A stretch of 64,000 nt of DNA from Chrysogorgia sp. JL179-B06 (GCA_035772405.1 JAYKKM010000349.1:310001-374000), one strand, 5' to 3'. Shown: positions 50,869 through 58,848, counted from the first letter of the stretch. Notes: generated by a model from the letters alone, not told the origin. Translations and numbers: made by a program.

Positions 50869-51675
50869 ATGACGAGCCTTGTCAAAAATTTCAGTTTTGA
50901 GAACAATTCAGTCACGACTATTAGAGATGGAGACAACATATGGTTCCATGGAAAAGAAGTCGCTAAGGCACTAGGGTATAAAAACGCGAAGTGGGCTATC
51001 AGTGTACACGTTGACGATATATATAAGGTCAAACGAGACGTGTTTGAAGGGGGGCGCGAATCACGCCCCCCTTTAAATTTGCAACCAAACATGATACTCA
51101 TATCGGAGCCAGGAGTTTACTCTCTAGTCTTCTCGTCGAAACTTGAGTCAGCCAAGAAGTTTCAAAAATGGGTATTCACAGAAGTCCTACCGTCTATTAG
51201 AAAGACGGGTCAGTACACACAATGCAACCAGTTATCAATAATGAACGAGACAGACTTGCATTATAATATAGTTAAATATATTAGGGAGTATCATCCAACA
51301 ATAGTCATCCCAGGGTTGGGAGAGTACCAAGACACATCTACTAAAAGAATAGACGGATGGAAGAAGGGTTACAGTGGCGGACAACCAGATTTGATAGTTC
51401 CGCAACTACATAAGAGATACAATGGATTTGCTATAGAGCTCAAAACACCGAAAGGTAATGGGGTTATTAGGAATAACCAGATGAGGGTATTAAGAAGACT
51501 AAGATCACAAGGGTACAACACATTATTATCCTCAGACCAACATGAGATAATACATTTCATAGAGACATATATGAGAGACTCCAGGGTTCTGTGTGAGTAT
51601 TGTAATAGAAGATTTAAGAGTGAAACCACACTGTCTAATCACCAAAGATACTTTCACAGAATACTCTATCTGTGA
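50869..51675 (+). CDS. Bro-N / VRR-NUC-like nuclease / C2H2 zinc finger fusion protein
   Basis: 268 residues in three parts. Residues 1-115 form a Bro-N DNA-binding domain (IWFHGKEVAKALGYKNAKWA, ISEPGVYSLVFSSKLESAKK and WVFTEVLPSIRKTG). Residues 125-232 look like a PD-(D/E)xK nuclease of the VRR-NUC type (GQPDLIV with D174, FAIELKTPKG with E190 and K192, then a helix and LRSQGYNTLL). Residues 242-263 are a C2H2 finger (CEYCNRRF ... HQRYFH). Bro-N proteins are widespread in large DNA viruses and phages; this three-part fusion suggests a sequence-guided nuclease for replication, recombination or exclusion. Confidence 0.75.
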   Translation: MTSLVKNFSFENNSVTTIRDGDNIWFHGKEVAKALGYKNAKWAISVHVDDIYKVKRDVFEGGRESRPPLNLQPNMILISEPGVYSLVFSSKLESAKKFQKWVFTEVLPSIRKTGQYTQCNQLSIMNETDLHYNIVKYIREYHPTIVIPGLGEYQDTSTKRIDGWKKGYSGGQPDLIVPQLHKRYNGFAIELKTPKGNGVIRNNQMRVLRRLRSQGYNTLLSSDQHEIIHFIETYMRDSRVLCEYCNRRFKSETTLSNHQRYFHRILYL

Positions 51676-51756
51676 GACGACCTGTTAGACGACCTGTTAG
51701 ATGATCTGCGAGATGACTGTGAGATGGTCTGTGACGAGATATCACGTATGGTATAG

Positions 51757-52057
51757 ATGACTGACAACGAGTCCGTACCCATTATAACGTCGACAACAAA
51801 GGTCAAAGACCCTAAGAGAGTAGAAGGCAGGCAAACGCTTGGCTGCTATATCTAAAGCAGCCAAAGAGAGGAAGATGAGAGAGAGAGTGATAAGTGAGGA
51901 CGATAGTTTTAACTACGGATACATCATAGGCACTATAGGAGTGGTAATAGCCGCTAGCTCACTGTATTACACGATGAGACAAGACAAACAAGTAGTTACC
52001 GAAGAGCCTAAGACCGTTGTTATAAAACCATCACGTAAACTCGACAGCCTCGATTAA
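51757..52057 (+). pseudogene. Polinton small membrane protein, broken by one base
   Basis: The expected ATG is at 51757 (MTDNESVPIITSTTKVKDPK), just after a GTATGGTATAG box. That frame ends at about 51852, while the conserved-looking continuation (AAISKAAKERKMRERV, then a hydrophobic segment YIIGTIGVVIAASSLYY) lies in the frame 51842-52057. One surplus base around 51838-51842 accounts for this. The C-terminal frame has no ATG before 51872. The layout KDPKRVEGR...LAAISK...K with one membrane helix resembles a small virion membrane protein. Confidence 0.6.
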
Positions 52058-52074
52058 AACATATCGTATAATAT
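52056..52074 (+). promoter_or_regulatory. Stop/TATA junction motif before the gene at 52075
   Basis: AAAACATATCGTATAATAT overlaps the TAA of the preceding gene and ends at the ATG. Confidence 0.6.
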
Positions 52075-52308
52075 ATGGCATCAATAGATAGAAAAGAACT
52101 GATGAACGAGCTATACGACGCAGCCCTCGTGACTGCTGGAGCCGTAGCCGTGTCAATGGCATCAAAGAAAGTACTAAAAGAACCGTTGGGTACCCCCGAA
52201 TCAGTGAAGGGCACCCTAAAGTTAGCGACTGCTGTAGGTGTCTCAACGCTACTTATCAAGTGGGCACAGAGTAAGAAATACTTACCTGTAGACCCGTTCT
52301 CAAAATAA
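52075..52308 (+). CDS. Polinton small membrane protein
   Basis: 77 residues. Two short hydrophobic regions (AALVTAGAVAVSMASKK and LATAVGVSTLLIKWAQ) flank a central Pro/Gly turn. The ATG directly follows the AAAACATATCGTATAATAT box and the stop of the preceding gene. No family named. Confidence 0.6.
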   Translation: MASIDRKELMNELYDAALVTAGAVAVSMASKKVLKEPLGTPESVKGTLKLATAVGVSTLLIKWAQSKKYLPVDPFSK

Positions 52309-52324
52309 TATAGCGTAATATATA

Positions 52325-52741
52325 ATGGCTAGTGTGATAGCAGGTGGTTTGTTCAACGCTGTAGCATTCGCAGGAGCTGGATTCATATTCAGCAAGCTAA
52401 ACCACACCGGCTACGAGACAGAGATAAAGAGACACAACAAAGCATTGGAGAGTCTCGCAAGAGCGAAAGAAAAGTTCTACGAGAATGAGATTCGTCAGAG
52501 AGACAAAGTTCAGGAGTTAAGACAACAGTTGTCAGATGCTAATGCAGACATAAACGACACGAACCACGCTCTGGATCAACTAAGACAAGTACTGACGATA
52601 CAGTATGATGGGAAGACATTTAGTAAAGAGCCTGAGTTATCAGACTATTATAAACCCTCTGATGAGATGAGAGAATACCAAATGATATTCGTCGGAGCTG
52701 TCGGGTTACCCGTTGGGTACTTGGTGTACAGAGTGATCTAA
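52325..52741 (+). CDS. Polinton membrane/coiled-coil protein
   Basis: 138 residues. An N-terminal hydrophobic helix (VIAGGLFNAVAFAGAGFIF), a coiled coil (about 30-95; LARAKEKFYENEIRQRDKVQ), and a C-terminal hydrophobic end (MIFVGAVGLPVGYLVYRVI). The block LRQVLTIQYDGKTFSKEP near 85-102 is shared with the next gene product, which shows local duplication. Function unknown; topology suggests both ends in a membrane. Confidence 0.6.
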   Translation: MASVIAGGLFNAVAFAGAGFIFSKLNHTGYETEIKRHNKALESLARAKEKFYENEIRQRDKVQELRQQLSDANADINDTNHALDQLRQVLTIQYDGKTFSKEPELSDYYKPSDEMREYQMIFVGAVGLPVGYLVYRVI

Positions 52742-52769
52742 ACATAACTATACATACAGCACTATAGTT

Positions 52770-53063
52770 ATGAGTGCTAGAACTTTGAAGGAGATAGCGA
52801 TGGAAGCAGACGAGAAGCTTAAACATGACGCACTGGAGACAAACACACATAACGTATTGGAGATACTTTTCGAGAACCAGAAGAAACACAACGAAGCGTT
52901 GATGGTACTCTGTAAGAACCTTATTATCCAGGTAAACGAGACCAAAGAGTTGAGACTACTATTGTCAGACACTCGAGATCGATTAAGACAGATCATGACG
53001 ACACAGCACAATGGGAAGACATTCAGTAGAGATTACAAGTCACCTAACTATTACGCACTCTAG
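52770..53063 (+). CDS. Polinton small coiled-coil protein, paralogous C-terminus
   Basis: 97 residues, helical, no membrane segment. Its end (LRQIMTTQHNGKTFSRDYKS, then PNYYAL) matches LRQVLTIQYDGKTFSKEPEL and SDYYKP in the preceding gene product, so the two genes derive from one by duplication with loss of the membrane helices in this copy. Confidence 0.6.
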   Translation: MSARTLKEIAMEADEKLKHDALETNTHNVLEILFENQKKHNEALMVLCKNLIIQVNETKELRLLLSDTRDRLRQIMTTQHNGKTFSRDYKSPNYYAL

Positions 53064-53120
53064 AGCGACACTTAAGTTACCACACTATAGTCTAAAGATA
53101 CATATAGTATAGTAACTTAG

Positions 53121-53750
53121 ATGGTTGACGAACGCACAATGAGAATGTTCTATGCTGGGTATACGTTGGACGAGATTGAGACGTCAAAAAAGTGGAGTGG
53201 TACTACATTAGGGTACACATTGGACGAGATCAAGAACGGAAGTAGGGACGCAAAACCAAAAAAGTGGAACGACACCACATACTGTTACGAGTGTAGTAAC
53301 CACAGAACCCAAACCGAAGACGGTGTATTCAGTTGTGACAAGTGTGGAGAGACTACCTATGGACGCGTGAGAAACTTCGTACCTAACATTTGGATGTACA
53401 AGAAATCGACTCATAGTTATAGTAAGTGGCTAGAGAGAATGTTGACTAGCAAAAGACTAGTTAACGAGAATGACATACCAATAGTGGTCAGTGATTTTAT
53501 AGAGATAATATGGTCTCTTAAAAGAAACAAGTTGATTGCCAAGAATATATCGAAATACATTTTCTATGTCATAAGAATATGCTCTAGAAGAGGTATAGAG
53601 TTGAGAGGTAGTTTTAACGACCTCAAACCTGGTAAGGTCAAGGTGCGATTCGAGCACAACCTGTATAACGTAGTATACAAGGATCTAGGTTGGGACAGGA
53701 GAGGAGATCCATACTACAACGAGTGGATCAGAAAAGGTCTAGAGAAATAA
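53121..53750 (+). CDS. Zinc-ribbon protein resembling viral late transcription factor VLTF3
   Basis: 209 residues. The N-terminus has a duplicated block (GYTLDEI ... KKW ... TT at about 13-29 and 31-53). A zinc ribbon follows: C55, C58, C72, C75 (CYEC ... CDKC). Then comes an aromatic/helical region (MYKKSTHSYSKWLERML, IPIVVSDFIEIIW, NISKYIFYVIRICSRRGI). In nucleocytoplasmic large DNA viruses VLTF3 has a zinc ribbon followed by YxRxxHFxxxL and IPxxVxxxIxxE-type helices; the order fits but identity is low. If right, it could drive genes behind the shared AT-rich box. The alternative is another zinc-ribbon DNA-binding protein. Confidence 0.5.
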   Translation: MVDERTMRMFYAGYTLDEIETSKKWSGTTLGYTLDEIKNGSRDAKPKKWNDTTYCYECSNHRTQTEDGVFSCDKCGETTYGRVRNFVPNIWMYKKSTHSYSKWLERMLTSKRLVNENDIPIVVSDFIEIIWSLKRNKLIAKNISKYIFYVIRICSRRGIELRGSFNDLKPGKVKVRFEHNLYNVVYKDLGWDRRGDPYYNEWIRKGLEK

Positions 53751-53768
53751 AACATATAGTATTATATA
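53748..53768 (+). promoter_or_regulatory. Stop/polyA/TATA junction motif before the gene at 53769
   Basis: AATAAAACATATAGTATTAT ends next to the ATG; AATAAA doubles as a polyadenylation signal for the upstream gene. Confidence 0.6.
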
Positions 53769-53948
53769 ATGGGAAGACCTAGAATTTACCAAACCAAAGA
53801 AGAAGCTTTAAGAGCAGCGAGAGCGCAAACTAAAGTCTGGATGAACACTAACAAATGGGTGTGTGAGACATGTGATAGGCCATACCATGTGACCTCTAAA
53901 TATAAACACCTAAAGACCAAAAAGCATTTGAGGAATTTGGAAGTGTGA
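53769..53948 (+). CDS. Polinton 59-residue C2H2 zinc-finger mini-protein
   Basis: A short frame starting MGRPRIYQTKEEALRAARAQ, with CETCDRPYHVTSKYKHLKTK then KHLRNLEV: one C2H2 finger (C-x2-C, H-x4-5-H) after a basic helical start. The ATG follows AAAACATATAGTATTATATA. Mini-proteins of this design (one terminal finger on a short basic helix) are common in Polintons and related viruses. The following gap repeats the end of the preceding gene (GTCTA[AG]AGAAATAAAACATAT at 53738 and 53998), so this gene may have been added by a local duplication. Confidence 0.65.
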   Translation: MGRPRIYQTKEEALRAARAQTKVWMNTNKWVCETCDRPYHVTSKYKHLKTKKHLRNLEV

Positions 53949-54007
53949 TTACATTGTACTAGTATAGTGAATTTTAAAACGACTCTTTTTAGGTAAGGGT
54001 CTAAAGA

Positions 54008-54036
54008 AATAAAACATATCCTATAGTATATAGACA
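54008..54036 (+). promoter_or_regulatory. Stop/polyA/TATA junction motif before PolB
   Basis: AATAAAACATATCCTATAGT followed by ATATAG, just before the ATG at 54041. Confidence 0.6.
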
Positions 54037-54040
54037 TAAC

Positions 54041-54523
54041 ATGCCAAGTAGGATGGAAAAAACGACACGTCCTAAAAATGACCTAGAGACTAGTCGACAT
54101 AACGTGTCAAGTATGATGGAAAAAACGACACGTCCTAAAAACGACACCCCCACGGTAAAGACCAAGAGTGGTCTTCACCGACAACAAAGTAACACTGGAC
54201 AAAATCTAACATCACTTTTAGACACACCAACACCACAACCAACAAAACGTCTACTAAAACCAACACCACACAGAACGAGGCCAACACCACCACCACGACC
54301 AAATCGCCCACAACCTGGGTACAGACAAAAACTAAACGAGTGGTACGATTGGCTAGTCGAACACACACCAGAGTCAATACGAAAGCCAGTCTCACAAGCC
54401 TATAACACGGCGAAAGACAAAATCACTAGCCTATACAAAAAAAGCAGCGCAAAAACGTCCTACAAGAGCGCCACCACAAGTACCGACAGATGTCGAACAT
54501 TTTTCACCACCAGAACACACTGA
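54041..54523 (+). pseudogene. N-terminal part of the Polinton PolB gene, split off by a frame break
   Basis: 160 codons. It opens with a duplicated block (MEKTTRPKND at residues 5-14 and 26-35), then a Pro/Arg-rich linker (PTPHRTRPTPPPRPNRPQPG) and LNEWYDWLVEHTPESIRKPV. Many Polinton polymerases carry such a Pro-rich, EWYDWL-containing N-terminal extension. The frame becomes meaningless near 54455 (KTSYKSATTS) while the polymerase frame is open from the same place. One base gained or lost in the A-run near 54449-54456 explains it. The ATG at 54041 follows an AAAACATATCCTATAGTATA box. Confidence 0.65.
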
Positions 54524-54596
54524 TAAGAACACGCTCCCTACAGTCACACAAAGGCGAGTAGCACTCAAAGGATACACTAGATCGCACAACGTTGAA

Positions 54597-57500
54597 GTGA
54601 TAGATAATAAGGATCCACTATCACAACTCAACAAAACTAGAGTAGCTGTGGTTCTAACTCTAAGGAAAGACCTAAGACAACTAAGAGGTATAAAATACAA
54701 CGAGACACTAAAAGTGACTCTGGAGAAACAATTAGATGGAGATAGAACGACGTTTAAAACCGCGTTCTTCAATAGTGTCACTAAAACAGTAGTTAATAGT
54801 AACGGCATATACGAAACCACAGGACAGTCAAGCGAAGAGATAGTAAATCGTATAGCTGTATGGCTATCAGAAGGGTCTGGGTGGACTATAGACAATATAG
54901 ACGACCACTATATAAACGTAGTAGTGTACGAACCTCTAAAAGGATCCAGCTATATCAAACTACCGTTGGAATTGAGGAACTCATTGAAGGGTCTAATCAA
55001 CATAAAGAACAATGACGACAAGTGTTTCATGTGGTGTCACATACTACACAAGAACCCAGTACGCGAGCACCCAGAGAGAGTGTCAAAACATAAGAAAAAC
55101 ACTAACACTGTAGACTACGAGGGAGTCGACTTCCCAGTATCAGTTAAACAATACAATAAAATAGAGAAGCTTAATAATATAAACATCAACGTATTTGGGT
55201 ACGAGGACGAACAACCATTCCCCGTCTACGTATCCAAAGAGAGCAACAAGGACCATATGGATCTACTGCTAATAACAAAAGACGAGAAACAACACTACGT
55301 ATACATTAAGGACTTTAATAGGTTTATGTATAATCAAACTAAGCACGAGCACAAAAAGAATTTTTGTAGGTACTGTCTACAATGCTTTAGTACAGTCGAC
55401 ATACTAAAGAACCACGTAGAGAATTGCATAGTGGTTAACGGAAAGCAAGCAATTAAGATGCCAGAAAAAGGAGACAATATACTAGAGTACAAAAACTTTC
55501 ACAAACAACTAGAAGTACCATTCGTTATATACGCAGATTTCGAGGCTATCACAGAGAAGATAGACACGGTGACACCGTCTACAGACAAGTCATACACGAA
55601 CGCATACCAGAAACACACAGACTGCGGATACGGGTACAAGGTAGTCTGTTGCTACGACAACAAGTACAGCAAGCCTGTAGAGGTGTTCCGCGGTAAGAAC
55701 GCAGTTAGAAAATTCATGAAGAAAATGCTAGAAGAAGTCAAATACTGCAAAAAGACAAAGAAGGAACACTTCAACAAGGACATGATAATGACTCCCACCG
55801 ACAAGATTGACTTCAAGAAATTAACGAAGTGTCACATATGCGACAAGAAATACACGATCGCAGACACAATAGTCAGAGACCATTGCCACGTCACTGGTAA
55901 ATACAGAGGATCAGCGCACCAACTATGCAACAGGAACTACAGACTGACTGATAAGATACCTGTCATATTCCACAATCTAAGAGGTTACGACAGTCACTTC
56001 ATAATGCAAGAGATAGGGAAGCTCGGACAGAACATCAACGTTATACCCAACAATATGGAAAAGTACATGGCATTCATGTTAGGTAAACATCTAGTGTTTC
56101 TAGATAGTTTCCAATTCATGAGCTCTAGCTTAGACAGCCTAGTTAACAACCTACCAAAAGACTGTTTCAAGTATACTTCAGAAGTATTCCAAGGTAAGGA
56201 GCTAGAACTAGTGTCTAGAAAGGGTGTATACCCATACGATTATATGGATAGTTTCGATAAGTTTAGCGACGAAAGTCTACCACCAAAAACTAAGTTCTAT
56301 AGTATGCTAAACGACGAGAACATATCGGAGGAAGACTACAAACACGCACGAAACGTGTGGAATACTTTCGACATGAAGAGTATGGGTGACTATCACAACA
56401 CATACCTAAAGTCTGACGTATTACTATTGTCCGACGTGTTCGAGAACTTTAGAAGAACCTGTAAATGTTACTACCAATTAGATCCATGTCACTACTTCAC
56501 ATCACCTGGACTATCGTGGGACGCCGCACTAAAGATGACGAACATAAAACTAGAGTTGATGACTGATATAGACATGTTCCAGTTTATCGAGAAAGGAATG
56601 CGTGGAGGTGTGTCGTATATAGCGAATAGATATGGTAAAGCCAACAATAAATACGTGAAGAACTATGACGACAAGAAACCTTCAAAGTATATCACATACT
56701 TAGACGCTAACAACCTATACGGTTGGGCTATGAGTCAATACCTACCTAATGGTGGATTCAAATGGGTCAAAAACACACATCTGTCCAAATATAAAGACGA
56801 CTCTAAAAAAGGACTGATACTAGAGGTCGACCTGGAATACCCTAAAGAGCTACACGACCTCCACAACGACTATCCATTAGCTCCAGAGAAGGTAAGAGTG
56901 CACGACAACATGTTATCAAACTATTGCAAGAAGATACAAAAGAAATTTAACATATCCATAGGAGAGGTAATGAAGCTAGTACCTAATCTAAACAACAAAG
57001 AGAAATATGTCGTACACTATAGAAACCTCCAACTATATAAGAAACTAGGAATAAAAGTAAAAAGAGTACATAGGGTACTAAAATTTAATCAGTCACCATG
57101 GTTAAGACAATACATAGACTTCAACACGGACAAACGAACTCAAGCGAATAATGATTTCGAAAAAGACTTCTTCAAGCTAATGAATAATAGTGTGTTTGGA
57201 AAGACCATGGAGAATCTACGAAAACGTGTTAATGTCGAGCTAGTAACAAGTGAGGACAAACTGAAGAAACTCGCCTCGAAACCAACCTACATTAGTAGCA
57301 AAATATTTAGCGATAACTTAGTAGCCGTGCACAAGATCAAAGAAACACTAACCCTAAATAGGCCAGCATATGTGGGTATGTGTATTCTCGATCTATCAAA
57401 AGTACTAATGTACGACTTTCACTATAACTACATTAAAAAGAACTATGACGATAAAGCCAAACTACTATTCACTGACACAGACAGTCTAACATACGAAATT

Positions 57501-57947
57501 GAGACGGAGGACATATACAAAGACATCTACGCTGACAAAGACATGTTTGACTTTAGTGGATACGACAAGTCATCTCCATACTTTGACCAAACTAACAAAA
57601 AGGTTATTGGTAAAATGAAGGACGAAACGTCAGGAGTCCCCATCGTCGAGTTTGTAGGTCTAAGATCTAAGATGTACAGCTACATAAAAGAAGACGGGAA
57701 AGGTGGAAAGACCGCTAAAGGTATCAAGAAGAGTACCATTAGAAAGAACATAAGACATGATAACTATAAGGATGTCCTAATAAATAGTAAACAAATGTCT
57801 CACACAATGAAAACTATAAGAAGCGAATACCACCAATTAGGAAGTTATGAGATTAACAAAATATCACTAAGTTGTTTCGACGACAAAAGACACATTCTAG
57901 AAGATGGAATATCTAGCTACGCCTATGGACACTACAAAATAAACTAA
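54597..57947 (+). CDS. Polinton protein-primed type B DNA polymerase
   Basis: 1116 codons counted from 54597 (a GTG, not a true start; the frame is open upstream to about 54455 and the real ATG is probably 54041). Parts: a zinc-finger-like CRYCLQCF...H...C near 257-275; exonuclease motif FVIYADFEA near 309; a Cys/His endonuclease VII-like block (CHICDKKYTI ... DHCHVTGKYRG ... CNRNY) at 412-449; ExoII FHNLRGYDSHFI near 458; polymerase A YLDANNLYGWAM near 701, B NNSVFGKTMEN near 863, and C FTDTDSLTYE near 958. It replicates the element, primed by a terminal protein. All catalytic motifs are intact. It is the last gene before the right terminal repeat. Confidence 0.93.
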   Translation: MIDNKDPLSQLNKTRVAVVLTLRKDLRQLRGIKYNETLKVTLEKQLDGDRTTFKTAFFNSVTKTVVNSNGIYETTGQSSEEIVNRIAVWLSEGSGWTIDNIDDHYINVVVYEPLKGSSYIKLPLELRNSLKGLINIKNNDDKCFMWCHILHKNPVREHPERVSKHKKNTNTVDYEGVDFPVSVKQYNKIEKLNNININVFGYEDEQPFPVYVSKESNKDHMDLLLITKDEKQHYVYIKDFNRFMYNQTKHEHKKNFCRYCLQCFSTVDILKNHVENCIVVNGKQAIKMPEKGDNILEYKNFHKQLEVPFVIYADFEAITEKIDTVTPSTDKSYTNAYQKHTDCGYGYKVVCCYDNKYSKPVEVFRGKNAVRKFMKKMLEEVKYCKKTKKEHFNKDMIMTPTDKIDFKKLTKCHICDKKYTIADTIVRDHCHVTGKYRGSAHQLCNRNYRLTDKIPVIFHNLRGYDSHFIMQEIGKLGQNINVIPNNMEKYMAFMLGKHLVFLDSFQFMSSSLDSLVNNLPKDCFKYTSEVFQGKELELVSRKGVYPYDYMDSFDKFSDESLPPKTKFYSMLNDENISEEDYKHARNVWNTFDMKSMGDYHNTYLKSDVLLLSDVFENFRRTCKCYYQLDPCHYFTSPGLSWDAALKMTNIKLELMTDIDMFQFIEKGMRGGVSYIANRYGKANNKYVKNYDDKKPSKYITYLDANNLYGWAMSQYLPNGGFKWVKNTHLSKYKDDSKKGLILEVDLEYPKELHDLHNDYPLAPEKVRVHDNMLSNYCKKIQKKFNISIGEVMKLVPNLNNKEKYVVHYRNLQLYKKLGIKVKRVHRVLKFNQSPWLRQYIDFNTDKRTQANNDFEKDFFKLMNNSVFGKTMENLRKRVNVELVTSEDKLKKLASKPTYISSKIFSDNLVAVHKIKETLTLNRPAYVGMCILDLSKVLMYDFHYNYIKKNYDDKAKLLFTDTDSLTYEIETEDIYKDIYADKDMFDFSGYDKSSPYFDQTNKKVIGKMKDETSGVPIVEFVGLRSKMYSYIKEDGKGGKTAKGIKKSTIRKNIRHDNYKDVLINSKQMSHTMKTIRSEYHQLGSYEINKISLSCFDDKRHILEDGISSYAYGHYKIN

Positions 57948-58111
57948 AAATATACCCAAACAATATGTCACAAAAATTGAATCAACAAAAGATAAATTTA
58001 TAATTTAAGCAATTTAAACAATTTTCAAATTTAACCAATTTAAGACCAACACGTAGACCCTACACTGCTGAGCCATGGCAGTCACAAATTTAACCACACA
58101 CAAAGAACATG
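57948..58111. other. AT-rich spacer between PolB and the right TIR
   Basis: No gene; repeated AATTTAA/CAATTTAA motifs around 57980-58040. Possible 3' end region of PolB. Confidence 0.5.
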
Positions 58112-58842
58112 GGGTACCAACACACCTTTCCAAACTGTGTATATTCCTAATGGATCCAACTTTTGGAAGACCGTCCTTGTATCGCCGTGTTCTACACTAC
58201 TCTTCAGGTCTCCAGCGCTCACACACGGTAATGATCGCTGGAGACCTGAAGAGTAGCGTAGAACGTGTGGAATCAGTGGAGGAAAAGATAACGAGACTCA
58301 ACAAAGAGTTGTTATTTATCTACCAGGTTAGAGAGATCAAACGACGACTCTTCGCTAAGACTAGCTTAGAACGTGATGAACTAGACGAGAGGTTTAAACA
58401 TACTGTACTCGGGAAAAGGATGACCAGTCGCAAAAGAGAGTTGCGGCTTCTCAGTCGCCTCGAATAGCTCAAACGATCGACACAAAAACGATATAACATG
58501 GGGGTACCAACGCACTTATCCAAATCGTGTAGATTCCAAATGGATCTAATTCCTGGAAAATCATATAGATTTCTAAAAATAGACCACGCCCTTTTTAAGA
58601 CGTCTCGGCCACGTCCTTTTTAAGACGTCTCGGCCACGTCCTTTTTAAGACGTCTAGGCCACGCCCCTTTTTTAAGACGTCTCGACCATGCCCTTTTTAA
58701 GGCATCTCGACCACGCCCCTTTTCTAAAGGAATTCTTGGAATTATCTCAAAAATAATTCCAAGAACTTGACCTTGAAACTTGACCTTGAAATGGATCTGA
58801 CTTTTGGAAAACTGTCCTGGTACCGCCATATTCTATACTACT
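58112..58842. repeat. Right terminal inverted repeat of the Polinton
   Basis: It pairs with 41371-42070, ending CCGCCATATTCTATACTACT. It contains the second copy of the small gene, a 29-bp-stem hairpin (58189-58264) and inverted 25-bp units (58585-58725). Confidence 0.9.
58153..58467 (+). CDS. Polinton TIR-encoded small protein, right copy
   Basis: Counterpart of 41718-42035, beginning MDPTFGRPSLYRRVLHYSSG; the start is taken at the position matching the left copy, although the frame is open from 58075. Differences from the left copy are concentrated in the first third, nearest the inner TIR border. The conserved charged helix region suggests that the protein, not only the DNA, is under constraint, or that the copies were recently homogenised. 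Confidence 0.6.
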   Translation, partial: DPTFGRPSLYRRVLHYSSGLQRSHTVMIAGDLKSSVERVESVEEKITRLNKELLFIYQVREIKRRLFAKTSLERDELDERFKHTVLGKRMTSRKRELRLLSRLE

Positions 58843-58848
58843 GATCAT
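58843..58848. repeat. Polinton target-site duplication, right (GATCAT)
   Basis: Identical to 41365-41370. Confidence 0.9.

Larger units (their letters stand above)
41371..58842. mobile_element. Polinton/Maverick, complete, 17,472 bp
   Basis: Ends begin AGTAGTATAGAATATGGCGG and are inverted repeats of about 700 bp, flanked by GATCAT on both sides. Genes on the minus strand fill 42075-47569 and genes on the plus strand fill 47590-57947. The set includes protein-primed PolB, chromodomain integrase, FtsK/HerA-like ATPase, candidate major capsid and penton proteins, and accessory genes. 5'-AG termini, 6-bp duplications and this gene set define a Polinton. Three single-base frame breaks are visible (ATPase, small membrane protein, PolB N-terminus). 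It lies in intron 4 of a MOV10-family gene. Confidence 0.95.

Noticed and set aside
58075..58152. Extended N-terminus of the right TIR-encoded protein
   Set aside because: The left copy has no matching start and much of the extension lies outside or at the edge of the terminal repeat.
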